Notes: generated by a model not told the origin, from the letters alone. Positions 43,591-52,649 are shown, counted from the first letter of the stretch. The stretch is 64,000 bases of DNA from Pandoraea thiooxydans (GCF_001931675.1 NZ_CP014839.1:1302001-1366000), one strand, 5' to 3'. Made by a program: numbers and translations.

Positions 43591-44886
43591 ATGGACGCAC
43601 CGTCTATTGCCGTGCCTACGCAGGCCAAGACAACCGTACGCTGGAAAATTTTCTTGATCATGTTGATGCTGATATCAATCAACTACGTCGACCGGGCTTC
43701 GCTGTCGGTCGCGATGCCGCTGATATCGAAAGAATTCAATCTGAGCCCGGCCATGCAAGGGTTCATCCTCAGCTCGTTTTTCTGGACCTACGCGCTGATG
43801 CAGATTCCGGGCGGCATGCTGGCCGACCGCTTCAAGCCGCGCATCGTGATCGCGCTGGCCACCGTCTTCTGGGGATTCTTCCAGGCCATCGCGGCCGGCT
43901 GCACCAGTGCCTTCACGCTGGTGCTCACGCGCCTCGGGCTGGGCGCCGCCGAAGCGCCGATCTACCCGGCCGGCGGCAAGCTCAATGCGATCTGGATGAC
44001 CCCGCACGAGCGCGGCCGAGGCGCCACGCTGCTCGACGGCGGCGCACCGCTGGGCGCGGCGCTGGGGGCCGTGATCATCTCCAGCCTGATCGCCGTGATC
44101 GGCTCGTGGCGGCTGTCGTTCGTGGTGGCCGGCGTGGGCACCATGCTGGTCGGCCTGCTGGCCTGGTATTACATTCGCAACCATCCGCGCGAGCATCCGG
44201 CCGTCAACGACGAGGAAGCCAGCTGCATCGAGGCCGCCGCCGCGCAGGAGCACAGCCAGGAGCCGGCCAACCTCAGCGGGCGCAGCCTCGACTTCTTCAA
44301 ATACCGCTCGGTGTGGTGCATGGTGTTCGGCTGGATGTGCTTCAACGCGCTTTTCTACGGACTGCTGACGTGGATGCCGACCTACCTGAACAAGGTGCAG
44401 GGCCTGAACATCGCGGAAATGGGCGGCGCGACCTTCATCATCTTCTTCTCGGGATTCGTCGGCGAAATCTTCGGCGGCTGGCTGGCCGACCAATGGCGCG
44501 CGCGCGGCGCGAGCGCCAACAAGGTCATGCGCGTGCTGTTCGGCATCGCGGCGCTGATCGCCACCGCGTCGATCTTTTCGGTGGCCTATGCGACTACGCC
44601 GATGATGGTCGTGATCCTGCTTTCCACCACGCTGTTCTTCCTGCGCTGGTGCGGCATGTACTGGTGCATTCCGTCGCTGCTCGGCACCCGCAACAAGGTG
44701 GGCTTCCTGGGCGGCACGATGAACCTCGGCGGCAACATCGCCGGCGTCTCGGTACCGATTATCGTGGGCCTGATCGTGCAGGCCACCGGTTCCTATTTTC
44801 TCGCGCTGATGTTCTTTGCGGCGGCGGGCATCGGCCTGTTCCTGTGCTCGACGCTGATCGACTATCAACGCAAATTGCCGGTCTAA
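43591..44886 (+). CDS. MFS transporter, anion:cation symporter group
   Basis: 431 residues, 12 membrane segments. NYVDRASLSVAMPLI in helix 1, GGMLADRFKPR after helix 2 and RLGLGAAEAPIYPAGGKLNA in helix 4 mark the ACS family of organic-anion carriers (glucarate, hexuronate, tartrate, allantoate types). First gene of a three-gene unit with the two hydrolytic/lyase genes, so probably imports their substrate. Confidence 0.9.
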   Translation: MDAPSIAVPTQAKTTVRWKIFLIMLMLISINYVDRASLSVAMPLISKEFNLSPAMQGFILSSFFWTYALMQIPGGMLADRFKPRIVIALATVFWGFFQAIAAGCTSAFTLVLTRLGLGAAEAPIYPAGGKLNAIWMTPHERGRGATLLDGGAPLGAALGAVIISSLIAVIGSWRLSFVVAGVGTMLVGLLAWYYIRNHPREHPAVNDEEASCIEAAAAQEHSQEPANLSGRSLDFFKYRSVWCMVFGWMCFNALFYGLLTWMPTYLNKVQGLNIAEMGGATFIIFFSGFVGEIFGGWLADQWRARGASANKVMRVLFGIAALIATASIFSVAYATTPMMVVILLSTTLFFLRWCGMYWCIPSLLGTRNKVGFLGGTMNLGGNIAGVSVPIIVGLIVQATGSYFLALMFFAAAGIGLFLCSTLIDYQRKLPV

Positions 44887-44918
44887 ACACCGGAACCCTC
44901 GATGGAGCATGACTTTAA

Positions 44919-45647
44919 ATGAGTAAACGTATTCTGCTGGGCATGTTGACCCCCTCGTCCAACACCGCGCTCGAACCATTGACGAGCGCCATGGTGGCCG
45001 GGCTGCCGGGCGTCTCCGCCCATTTCTCCCGCTTTACCGTCACGGAAATCTCGCTCAAGGACCGCGCCCTCGGCCAGTTCGACGACAGCAAGATCATCGA
45101 AGCCGCCAAGCTGCTGGCCGACGCCAAGGTCGACGTGATCGGCTGGAACGGCACCTCCTCGGGCTGGCTCGGCTTCGAGGCCGACCGCCGCCTGTGCGAG
45201 CGCATCACCGAAGCCACCGGCGTTCCCGCCACCACCTCGGTGCTCGCGCTCAACGAGATCCTCGAAAAAACCGGCGCTAAGCGCTTCGGGCTGGCCACGC
45301 CGTACCTCGACGACGTACAGGAAAAAATCGTCAGCAACTACGCCAGCGAGGGTTTTCAGTGCGTGGCCGAGCGCCATCTGGGGCTGCACGTGAACTTCAG
45401 CTTCTCCGAAGTCACCGAAGACCAGATTCGCGGCATGGTGCGCGACGTCGCGCGCGAGCGGCCGGAGGCCATTTCCACCTTCTGCACCAACCTCAAGGCG
45501 GCGCACCTGGTGCCCGAGCTGGAGCGCGAAACCGGCATTCCGATCTATGACACGATCGCCACCGTGGTGTGGAAATCGCTGCGCATGGCCGGCTTCGACA
45601 CCACCCAGGTCAAGGGCTGGGGCCGGCTGTTCCAGGAAGTCGCCTAA
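44919..45647 (+). CDS. Asp/Glu racemase-fold enzyme, arylmalonate decarboxylase/maleate isomerase-like
   Basis: 242 residues. The family normally has two catalytic Cys. Here the first position reads WNGTSSG with Gly (about residue 78), and the second Cys is kept (ISTFCTNL, C189). Bordetella arylmalonate decarboxylase has the same Gly/Cys arrangement (GTS at 74, C188), which argues against a two-Cys racemase or isomerase mechanism. SNTALEP at the N-terminus binds a carboxylate. Lies 32 bp after the MFS gene and 12 bp before the hydantoinase gene. Confidence 0.82.
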   Translation: MSKRILLGMLTPSSNTALEPLTSAMVAGLPGVSAHFSRFTVTEISLKDRALGQFDDSKIIEAAKLLADAKVDVIGWNGTSSGWLGFEADRRLCERITEATGVPATTSVLALNEILEKTGAKRFGLATPYLDDVQEKIVSNYASEGFQCVAERHLGLHVNFSFSEVTEDQIRGMVRDVARERPEAISTFCTNLKAAHLVPELERETGIPIYDTIATVVWKSLRMAGFDTTQVKGWGRLFQEVA

Positions 45648-45659
45648 GGAGGGCCGCAC

Positions 45660-47123
45660 ATGCCATCGCACACCCCCGAACCAGCGGCAGACAAAGACGG
45701 CTTCGACCTGGTGATTCGCCATGCCGACGTAGCCACCGCGGCCGATCGCTTCACCTGTGACATCGGCGTGCGCGATGGCGTGATCACCGCCCTGGCCAGG
45801 CGCCTGCCCGAAGGGCGCCAGGAAATCGACGCGGCCGGGCGCCTCGTGCTACCCGGCGGCGTCGACGCGCACTGCCACCTCGACCAGCCCATGCCCGACG
45901 GCATGCGCATGGCCGACGACTTCGTCACCGGCACCCGCTCGGCCGCCTGCGGCGGCACCACCACGGTGATCCCATTCGCCGCGCAGGCCAAGAGCGAGTC
46001 CCTGGCCGCCGCGGTGAGCGACTACCACCACCGCGCCGAAGGCAAGGCCGCCATCGACTACGCGTTTCACCTGATCGTCAGCGACCCGACCCCGGCGGTG
46101 CTCGAGCAAGAGCTGCCGCGCCTGATCGCGCAGGGCTACACGTCGTTCAAGATCTACATGACCTACGACGACCTCAAGCTCAACGACCGGCAGATTCTCG
46201 AAGTGCTCGACGTCGCGCGCCAGCACCGCGCGCTGGTCATGGTGCACGCCGAAAACGCCGATTGCATCGGCTGGCTCACCGACCGCCTCACCGCGGCCGG
46301 GCACACCGCGCCGCGCTACCACGCGATGTCGCGGCCCAGCGCGGTGGAGCGCGAAGCCACGCACCGCGCCATCACCTTCGCGGAACTGGTCGACGTGCCG
46401 ATCCTGATCGTGCACGTCTCGGGGCGCGAAGCCATCGAGCAGATTCGCTGGGCGCACGGGCAGGGCCTGCGCATCTACGCCGAAACCTGTCCGCAATACC
46501 TCTACCTCACGGCCGACGACCTGGGCCTCGACGACCACGGCTACCACGGCGCCAAATGCGTGTGCAGCCCGCCGCCGCGCGACGCGCAAAACCGCGACGT
46601 GGTCTGGAACGCCATCGCCGACGGCCTGTTCAGCGTGTTCTCGTCGGACCACGCGCCGTTTCGCTACGACGACCCGCACGGCAAGAAACTGCACGGGCAG
46701 GAACAGCCGTTCCAATACATTCCCAACGGCATCCCCGGCCTCGAAACCCGGCTGCCGCTCCTGTTCTCGGGCGGCGTCATGAGCGGCCTGATCGACGTGC
46801 ACCGCTTCGTCGCCCTGACCGCCACCGAGCCGGCCAAACTCTACGGCCTGTACCCGCGCAAGGGCACCATCGCCGTCGGCGCCGACGCCGACCTCGTGCT
46901 ATGGGACACCGAGCGGCGCGTCACCATCCGCAACCGCGACCTGCACCACGCCGTCGACTACACCCCGTACGAAGGCACCGAAGTGCAAGGCTGGCCGGTA
47001 CTCACCATCGCCGCCGGCAAAGTCGTCTGCGACAACGGCCAATTCGTCGGTGAGCCAGGCGCAGGGCGCTTCCTGCCCTGCGGCACCCCGGCGGCGTTCG
47101 TGCAGCCGCCGCGACGGGGCTAA
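45660..47123 (+). CDS. Dihydropyrimidinase/D-hydantoinase
   Basis: 487-residue amidohydrolase that opens cyclic diamides (dihydropyrimidines, hydantoins). Metal ligands: DAHCHLDQPM (H71, H73), the lysine to be carbamylated in SFKIYMTYDD, MVHAEN, LIVHVSG and SSDHAPF. AGGAGGG precedes the ATG at 45660. Typical length. With the neighbouring carboxylate enzyme and MFS carrier it forms a catabolic operon under the divergent GntR regulator. Confidence 0.9.
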   Translation: MPSHTPEPAADKDGFDLVIRHADVATAADRFTCDIGVRDGVITALARRLPEGRQEIDAAGRLVLPGGVDAHCHLDQPMPDGMRMADDFVTGTRSAACGGTTTVIPFAAQAKSESLAAAVSDYHHRAEGKAAIDYAFHLIVSDPTPAVLEQELPRLIAQGYTSFKIYMTYDDLKLNDRQILEVLDVARQHRALVMVHAENADCIGWLTDRLTAAGHTAPRYHAMSRPSAVEREATHRAITFAELVDVPILIVHVSGREAIEQIRWAHGQGLRIYAETCPQYLYLTADDLGLDDHGYHGAKCVCSPPPRDAQNRDVVWNAIADGLFSVFSSDHAPFRYDDPHGKKLHGQEQPFQYIPNGIPGLETRLPLLFSGGVMSGLIDVHRFVALTATEPAKLYGLYPRKGTIAVGADADLVLWDTERRVTIRNRDLHHAVDYTPYEGTEVQGWPVLTIAAGKVVCDNGQFVGEPGAGRFLPCGTPAAFVQPPRRG

Positions 47124-47150
47124 CGCAACCGCAAAAGCGGGGCAACAAAA

Positions 47151-47195
47151 AAGACCACCGCACACCCGAACGGGTGTTGCGCGTGGTCTTTTTTT
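47151..47195. terminator. Strong bidirectional terminator
   Basis: Outer stem AAGACCAC/GTGGTCTT (47151-47158/47183-47190), inner stem CACCCG/CGGGTG, flanked by A-run and T-run. Ends the hydantoinase operon and the convergent gene at 47257. Confidence 0.85.
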
Positions 47196-47256
47196 CATTG
47201 CCAATGCATACGCACTTCGCAGCCGCGCGGCAAACCGCGCGCCGCGCGACCGAGCG

Positions 47257-47589
47257 TCAAATCATCTGCCGCACCGGCGCACAGGCCGCATCGAGCTGCC
47301 GCTTGAGCGGCGCCACCAGCGTATGCAACTGCCGCGCCGTCAGCCGCTGCTGATCGGCCTCGTCAAGCAGTGCCAACAAGCCTTCCAGCCCTTCGCTGAC
47401 CACGGCCAATTCATGGCAGGCAGCCTGCACCGCGTCGTCGACGGTGGCGGCGAGCGTTTCGAGTTCGGTGAGGATCGGTTGGGCGCAGGCAAGATCCAGC
47501 GTGGGTCGGCTGGCGAGTTCGGCGAGCAGGTCGCGTTGGCGGGAGAGGGGGAAGGGGGTGGTGGGTTGGGCAGCAGGATGGCGAGCCAT
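47257..47589 (-). CDS. Small helical protein of unknown function
   Basis: 110 residues, no signal or membrane segment. Mostly helical with heptad-like Leu/Ala pattern (LTELETLAATVDDAVQAACH, LEGLLALLDEADQQRL), perhaps dimeric. It resembles short DUF1484-type proteins of Burkholderiales but I cannot confirm the family. The 277-bp gap after its start (47590-47866) holds no visible gene. Confidence 0.6.
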   Translation of the reverse strand: MARHPAAQPTTPFPLSRQRDLLAELASRPTLDLACAQPILTELETLAATVDDAVQAACHELAVVSEGLEGLLALLDEADQQRLTARQLHTLVAPLKRQLDAACAPVRQMI

Positions 47590-47866
47590 GGAATCTCCAA
47601 TAGTAAACGCCGCCTATCGGGCGGCATCGACCGTCGATGTTCCGGCTCTCAACCCGGGTCGCCGTTGTGTCGGCAACGGGGGGGATTCTTGGCGATATGA
47701 GCCCAGGTGTCAAGGCACGGGCAGGCCGCCCACGCCGTCATGCATCGCCACAATCGACGCGCTGCCCGAGCCCACTCTCGCCCCGCTGGCACTCGAGCGG
47801 CTTGTGGAGCAAAATCACGCAAAGCCGGGGTAGGACGCTTTCGAAACATCTGAACAGGTGGCCGAA

Positions 47867-48034
47867 ATGACGAAAAACGTGTCTGTCGTGATTTACGTCG
47901 CGGTATTGATCGCCGTTATCGTTGGCGTCGATGTGCTGTTTTTCAGGCATCGATTGTGGGAACGGTTGATGGCGAATGTCGGCATCGTTTTGGTGTTTGG
48001 GGCGTTTTATTTGCGGTTTTTTGGGAGGGGGTGA
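47867..48034 (+). CDS. Small two-helix membrane protein, 55 residues
   Basis: MTKNVSVVIYVAVLIAVIVG starts the first membrane helix; a short charged loop FFRHRLWERL is followed by a second helix ending FYLRFFGRG. This layout is a small conserved membrane protein seen widely in Burkholderia-type genomes (recognised by pattern, function unknown). It marks the left chromosomal border of the AT-rich island. Confidence 0.7.
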   Translation: MTKNVSVVIYVAVLIAVIVGVDVLFFRHRLWERLMANVGIVLVFGAFYLRFFGRG

Positions 48035-48414
48035 TACCGGCCAACAGCTGTCTGTCGTCAACGCCAATCCCCCGGGCACTCAGATGGTCCGATCCGCTCT
48101 AACAGCGGACGTTTGCACTAACCGCGTTCGGCCCAGGTCGGAGAATCTTCAATTCATTCCCGCCTGGCGAAGGCTACGCCGCGATGTCCAGCTCACAGCC
48201 GCGCGAATAGCTGCTCGCGATTTATGCGAATCGGGAACGTCGCTGGCAGCGACGCCAAACAATCGAGTACATGTCAGTGACCGGGAGCCTTCCGCCCAAC
48301 TACGGCAGACCCCGCTTGGATTAGCGTTGCTTTCGGCGGTATGCTTATTTGCTAGACTTCCACAGTTGCGCAAATAGAACGCGTTTCCGAATCGGTTGTT
48401 ACGGGGCACATACA
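48035..48414. other. Left flank of the accessory island
   Basis: 380 bp with no credible gene. Composition drops from the GC-rich chromosome towards AT-rich at about 48300. It probably contains the promoter of the two-gene system just upstream of 48415 and eroded remains of other genes. I found no repeat matching the right flank by eye. Confidence 0.45.
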
Positions 48415-49179
48415 ATGACGAACATCGACGCAGCCAAGCTAACATTCGATCGCCTCCGCTCTGAGTGGGAAGAGCAACGCACCGAAATCGAGACCGAGCA
48501 AGATGCTCGATTTCGGATCATAAACGTTATGCTCACTGCCGTTCTTGGATGGCCATCTAATCGTGTACAGACTGAAAAGCACGTAGACGATGGTTACGTC
48601 GACTATCTGATGATCGAGGGCACCCGGAATCGGCTGGCAGTGGAAGCGAAAAGACAGAGCGTTTTGTTGATCGATACTCGTCTTCCGGGCAGGCAGGCAT
48701 ATAAAATCAAAGGTCCCGCCTTAAAAAGCGCTCGTTCCGGCATTGACCAAGTTGCGGCGTATTGTTCCGAGACAGGGGCTCCATTTTGCGCCTTGACTAA
48801 CGGCTTCGAATGGATCGGACATTGGCCTTTTCGCGGAGATGGGCGACCAGCCTCCGACTACTCCGCAATCGTGTTTCCGAGTCTTGAGGCTATTGCTCAA
48901 GACTTCGCCGAATTTTATGATCTTTTTTCGCGAGAAGGCGTGGCCCGAGATCTTTTCAAGCTGCGAATAAATGCAGCAGAAGGCCTAGCGTTAGCCCATC
49001 ACGAGCCGCTTCGGCCTTTGAGGGAGGCGAAATTTCTGCGCCGCCTTGAAAAGAACCCCCTCGCTCGCGAATTAAGCGAAGTGTTGAGTGGTTTTTTTAG
49101 CTCCATGAACGGCGAGGACGATCCTGAGATGCTTGCGTACTGTTTCGTGGAAAGTACGGAGAGCAGAGAGGCAGAATAA
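48415..49179 (+). CDS. Stand-alone HsdR-N-type PD-(D/E)XK nuclease protein
   Basis: 254 residues. The N-terminal 140 residues match the type I restriction HsdR N-terminal nuclease fold: acidic helix (EIETEQDARFRIINVMLTAV-LGWP), Asp in DDGYVDYLMI (D63), the ExK of LAVEAKRQ (E77, K79), and the follow-on QVAAYCSETGAPFCALTNG motif. The helicase and motor parts of HsdR are absent; the C-terminal 110 residues are helical and unrecognised. ATG 48415. Three bases before the ATPase gene at 49183, so the two form one operon. Likely DNA cleavage subunit of a defence system (inference). Confidence 0.8.
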   Translation: MTNIDAAKLTFDRLRSEWEEQRTEIETEQDARFRIINVMLTAVLGWPSNRVQTEKHVDDGYVDYLMIEGTRNRLAVEAKRQSVLLIDTRLPGRQAYKIKGPALKSARSGIDQVAAYCSETGAPFCALTNGFEWIGHWPFRGDGRPASDYSAIVFPSLEAIAQDFAEFYDLFSREGVARDLFKLRINAAEGLALAHHEPLRPLREAKFLRRLEKNPLARELSEVLSGFFSSMNGEDDPEMLAYCFVESTESREAE

Positions 49180-49182
49180 AAT

Positions 49183-50706
49183 TTGCAGAAAATAGCTCAG
49201 AACATACTGCACAACATCGAACTCGTTAGCAATGATAGTGCGGAAAACCTTCAGGACGAAATAAGAGGTGCGGTTGAACTCGAGCGAAAAGAGTTTGTTC
49301 TCATTGTCGGCAATAAAGGTTCCGGCAAGTCTACATTTGTTGACAGGTTCTTCGGGCTTACACTAGATAGATCGCTCCGGAATAAATGCACTCTGCTGAC
49401 AGTGGATTTACGGGACAGCGATGGTCAAGTCGAATCAATCCAACGCTGGCTCACCGAGCAGTTAATTATCAAGATTGAACAAGCACTTTTCCCCAATGCC
49501 AATCTTAGCTATGAGCAACTGCAGGGAGTATTTCATAAGCAATATACTCGATGGGCTCAAGGGGAGTTTCGGCATTTGCACGAATCCGATAAAATTGCGT
49601 TTAAAATTAAATTTGGAGAATATGTCCACAATCTAAGAATAAATTCTCCAAGTGAGTATCTTCAAGCATTTCTGGCTCATACGGTCTTTGCAAGGCAAAA
49701 AATGCCTTGCTTGGTGTTCGATAATACAGACCACTTTAACCAAGAATTCCAGGAAGCGGTCTTTCAGTATGCGCAATCGATTTACAGGGCGATTTATTCG
49801 TTTATAATTTGCCCCGTTACGGATAGGACGATATGGCAACTTTCCAAGCATGGGCCAATGCAGTCATATGAAACCAAATCTTTTTACCTCCCCGTTCCGT
49901 CGACGAAGGACGTACTTCAAAGGAGAGTCTCATTCTTAAAAGAAAAGCTTCTTTCTCCGTCAAAACAAAGGGATCAATATTTTCTATCCAAGGGAATAAG
50001 ACTTTCGGTTAAAGACATGAGCGCATTTGCGGCGTGCGTCGAGGAAGTTTTTATTAATACCGAATATGTTTCCAGGACTGTTAGTTGGTTATGCAACTAT
50101 GATATTCGACGAGGATTACAACTTTCAAAACAAATTTTGACATCGCCACAAATCCCTATTGATGATCTGGTAAAGACATACGTTTCCGGGCGGCGACTTA
50201 CAATTCCAGAATTTAGGGTTAGGAAGGCGCTGTTTTTAGGTGACTACAATCAATTCAGGCAGGAGGATAGCGAATTCATTTTGAATGTATTCACTATGCT
50301 TCCGGATGCCATCGGGACGCCGTTTGCAAAACTCAGCATAATACAGGTGCTAAAGGATAAGCAGGCTCAGGCGCACTCCCCCGCGGATGCATACATGGAG
50401 ATCGGAGAAGTCGCCGCGTATTTGGAACCGATGGGCATGCCGCCAGCGATTACGCTACGTCATTTCCAATTTCTGATGGACTATCGTCTTGTTGAGCCCT
50501 ACGACCCAACTGTCAACACTTCTGATTACTCTGTTCCGGTGAAAGTAACCCCGAGTGGTCTGATTCATCTGGAGTTCGCTTTGGCCGATGCGGCATATCT
50601 TGAGCATGTGGGATTAACAACCCCGGTGAGGGAGGATAAGAACGCGGACGAGATCCGGAACATGATGGCAAAGAAATGGAACACCAATGAGGCAGCGGAG
50701 CATTGA
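49183..50706 (+). CDS. AAA+/P-loop ATPase partner of the nuclease
   Basis: 507 residues, TTG start three bases after the nuclease stop. Walker A GNKGSGKST (43-51), Walker B LVFDNTDHF (D180, D183), a possible arginine finger/sensor 1 in CPVTDRTI (R215), and DIRRGLQL near 307-314 resembling the sensor 2 of ORC/Cdc6-like AAA+ proteins. The C-terminal 130 residues look like a winged helix (YMEIGEVAAYL ... LVEPYD ... VKVTPSGLIHLEF). Rich in AAA, AAT, TTT codons unlike its neighbours, so recently acquired. No named family recognised. Confidence 0.78.
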   Translation: MQKIAQNILHNIELVSNDSAENLQDEIRGAVELERKEFVLIVGNKGSGKSTFVDRFFGLTLDRSLRNKCTLLTVDLRDSDGQVESIQRWLTEQLIIKIEQALFPNANLSYEQLQGVFHKQYTRWAQGEFRHLHESDKIAFKIKFGEYVHNLRINSPSEYLQAFLAHTVFARQKMPCLVFDNTDHFNQEFQEAVFQYAQSIYRAIYSFIICPVTDRTIWQLSKHGPMQSYETKSFYLPVPSTKDVLQRRVSFLKEKLLSPSKQRDQYFLSKGIRLSVKDMSAFAACVEEVFINTEYVSRTVSWLCNYDIRRGLQLSKQILTSPQIPIDDLVKTYVSGRRLTIPEFRVRKALFLGDYNQFRQEDSEFILNVFTMLPDAIGTPFAKLSIIQVLKDKQAQAHSPADAYMEIGEVAAYLEPMGMPPAITLRHFQFLMDYRLVEPYDPTVNTSDYSVPVKVTPSGLIHLEFALADAAYLEHVGLTTPVREDKNADEIRNMMAKKWNTNEAAEH

Positions 50707-50844
50707 GACGAGCTAAAGAAAACCTTTGCTGAGTTTATGCTTGAAGAGGACCTGCGCTACTGCGTTGTACCGGAACAGTTTGAAGGGCAGCGCTTTCTTC
50801 GCTCTTCCTTCCGCTCAAAATGGGTGCGCGAAGCGGCCCAGTAA
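50707..50844 (+). other. In-frame coding-like tail after the ATPase stop
   Basis: After the TGA at 50704-50706 the same frame stays open for 45 codons to a TAA (50842-50844): DELKKTFAEFMLEEDL, then RYCVVPEQFEGQRF and SKWVREAAQ. It reads like real protein. Either the ATPase once ended here and was cut by a nonsense change, or it is a remnant of another gene. An internal ATG at 50737 lacks a good ribosome-binding site. Confidence 0.5.
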
Positions 50845-51260
50845 TTACTGAACAATGGTGATTGCCTAATAGCGCGAGGTTCGCGTGTGGAGCGCATGAC
50901 AGACGATCGCGAGGGCTCAACTGACGCGGCCGCCGGAAATGCTCCGTCTTCCCGCGCAGGAAGACGACTGCGGGAATGTCTGTTGTACATTGGAAGCGGC
51001 AGTTGCGATCGCGATGAGACGACGGGCCGGAGTGGGTCGGAAAGCGCCACACAACCACTAACCCGTCCATCCGGACACCCCCCAACTCAAAATAAGCCAC
51101 CAACACCCTCTCAACCCACCCCATAAATCCCCGCATCTGCTACGACAGCTTACTTCTCTGAGCGACGACGAGCCACGCAGCGGGGCGAAGTTCGGGCGCC
51201 CATCGACCAGGCAACCAACATTTCATCAATGCCCAGCCCCGGGCAATCAAGCAACCAAAT
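50845..51260. other. Right flank of the accessory island
   Basis: 416 bp, GC-rich again. Open frames here have biased composition and no recognisable motif; I read it as eroded, non-coding DNA. No transposase, integrase or direct repeat recognised. Confidence 0.45.
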
Positions 51261-52649
51261 CTACCGACCCACCTCGCCCAACCCACCCATCAACACATAC
51301 TTCACCTGCACATACTCTTCGATGCCGTAATAGCTGCCTTCGCGCCCGTAGCCGGATTGCTTGACCCCGCCAAACGGCACGGAAGCGGTGCCCACCGAGC
51401 CTGAGTTGAGGATCACCATGCCGGCCTCGATGTCGCGCGAGAGCCGGAATGCCCGGCCGAGATCGCGCGTGAATGCGTAGGCGACCAGACCGTATTCGGT
51501 GGCGTTGGCGCGCGCAATGACTTCGTGCTCGGAGGCGAATGTGTAGACGGGGAAGACCGGGCCGAAGATTTCAGTCGAGCAGATCTCCATGTCGTCGGTG
51601 AGGTGGGTGAGGATGGTCGGCGCATAGAAGAGCCCGCCGTTGTCGTGTCGCCGCCCGCCGAGCAGCGTCCTGGCGCCGCTTCGCTGCGCCTGTTCGACGA
51701 GCCGCGATACCTTGTCGAGCGCGGCCTGGTTGATCAGCGGCCCCACCACGAAGTCGGGCTGCAATCCCTGGTCGACGCGGATTGGCTCGACGGCTTCCTT
51801 CAGGCGCTGCACGAAGCGATCGTGAATGCCGGCCTGCACGTAGATGCGGTTCGGCGAGATGCAGACCTGGCCGGAGTTGCGCAGCTTGGCGGCAACCAGC
51901 CCTGACAGCGCCTGTTCGATGTCGGCGTCGTCGAACACGATGAACGGCGCGTTGCCGCCGAGTTCCATGGTCAGTTTTTTCAGCGTATCCGCGCTTTGCC
52001 GGGCGAGCAGCCGGCCGATTTGGGTCGATCCGGTGAACGAGATCTTCCGGATGCGCGGGTCGCCGGTCATCAGGCCGCCGATGGTGGCGGGGTCGCCGGT
52101 CACCATCTCGAAAACGCCCTCGGCAATGCCGGCGCGTCTTGCGTATTCAAGCAGTTTGTAGGCGGTCAGCGGCGTTTCTTCCGCCGGCTTGATGATGATC
52201 GTGCAACCGGCCGCGAGGGCGGTGGCGACCTTGCGGGCAATCATCATGAACGGGAAATTCCATGGCGTGATCGACGCCACCGGGCCGATCGGCTCCTTGA
52301 CGACCAGCACCGCGGCATCGGCGGCGTGCGACGGAATCGTGTCGCCATATACGCGCCGGGCTTCTTCCGCATACCATTCGATGAAGCCCAGGCCGTAGTC
52401 GATTTCGCCGAGCGCTTCGCTCAGGCACTTACCGTTCTCGCGCGAGATCAGTTCGGCGAAGTCCTGCCGGTCTTGCCTGACCAGCTCGAACCACTTGCGC
52501 AGCAGGTCGCTGCGCTGCCTGGCCAGGGTTCGCGACCATGCATGGAACGCCGCGCAGGTGCGATCGATCGCCTCGCGCACTTCCTGCTCCGAGTGGTGTT
52601 TGACGTGGCCGACGATGCTGCCGTCGGCGGGGTTTCTTACTTCGATCAT
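51261..52649 (-). CDS. gabD: NAD(P)-dependent succinate-semialdehyde-type aldehyde dehydrogenase
   Basis: 462 residues, usual for GabD. ITPWNFPFMMIARKVATALA cofactor loop, catalytic Glu in LTMELGGNAPFIV, catalytic Cys in NSGQVCISPNRIYV and the PFGGVKQSGYGREG C-terminal motif. ATG 52647-52649 with AAGGA. Oxidises succinate semialdehyde or a similar aldehyde acid; the exact substrate is inferred. Divergent from an AraC regulator, its likely activator. Confidence 0.87.
   Translation of the reverse strand: MIEVRNPADGSIVGHVKHHSEQEVREAIDRTCAAFHAWSRTLARQRSDLLRKWFELVRQDRQDFAELISRENGKCLSEALGEIDYGLGFIEWYAEEARRVYGDTIPSHAADAAVLVVKEPIGPVASITPWNFPFMMIARKVATALAAGCTIIIKPAEETPLTAYKLLEYARRAGIAEGVFEMVTGDPATIGGLMTGDPRIRKISFTGSTQIGRLLARQSADTLKKLTMELGGNAPFIVFDDADIEQALSGLVAAKLRNSGQVCISPNRIYVQAGIHDRFVQRLKEAVEPIRVDQGLQPDFVVGPLINQAALDKVSRLVEQAQRSGARTLLGGRRHDNGGLFYAPTILTHLTDDMEICSTEIFGPVFPVYTFASEHEVIARANATEYGLVAYAFTRDLGRAFRLSRDIEAGMVILNSGSVGTASVPFGGVKQSGYGREGSYYGIEEYVQVKYVLMGGLGEVGR

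Noticed and set aside
48415-49179. Type I restriction-modification system
   Set aside because: No hsdM or hsdS gene and no helicase domain; only the nuclease-like N-terminal domain is present.
50704-50706. TGA read as selenocysteine to extend the ATPase
   Set aside because: No sign of a SECIS-type hairpin after the TGA and no reason for Sec in this family; nonsense change or unrelated remnant is simpler.
50887-51126. 79-codon frame right of the island
   Set aside because: Pro/Thr/Ser-rich with no ribosome-binding site or motif; taken as debris.
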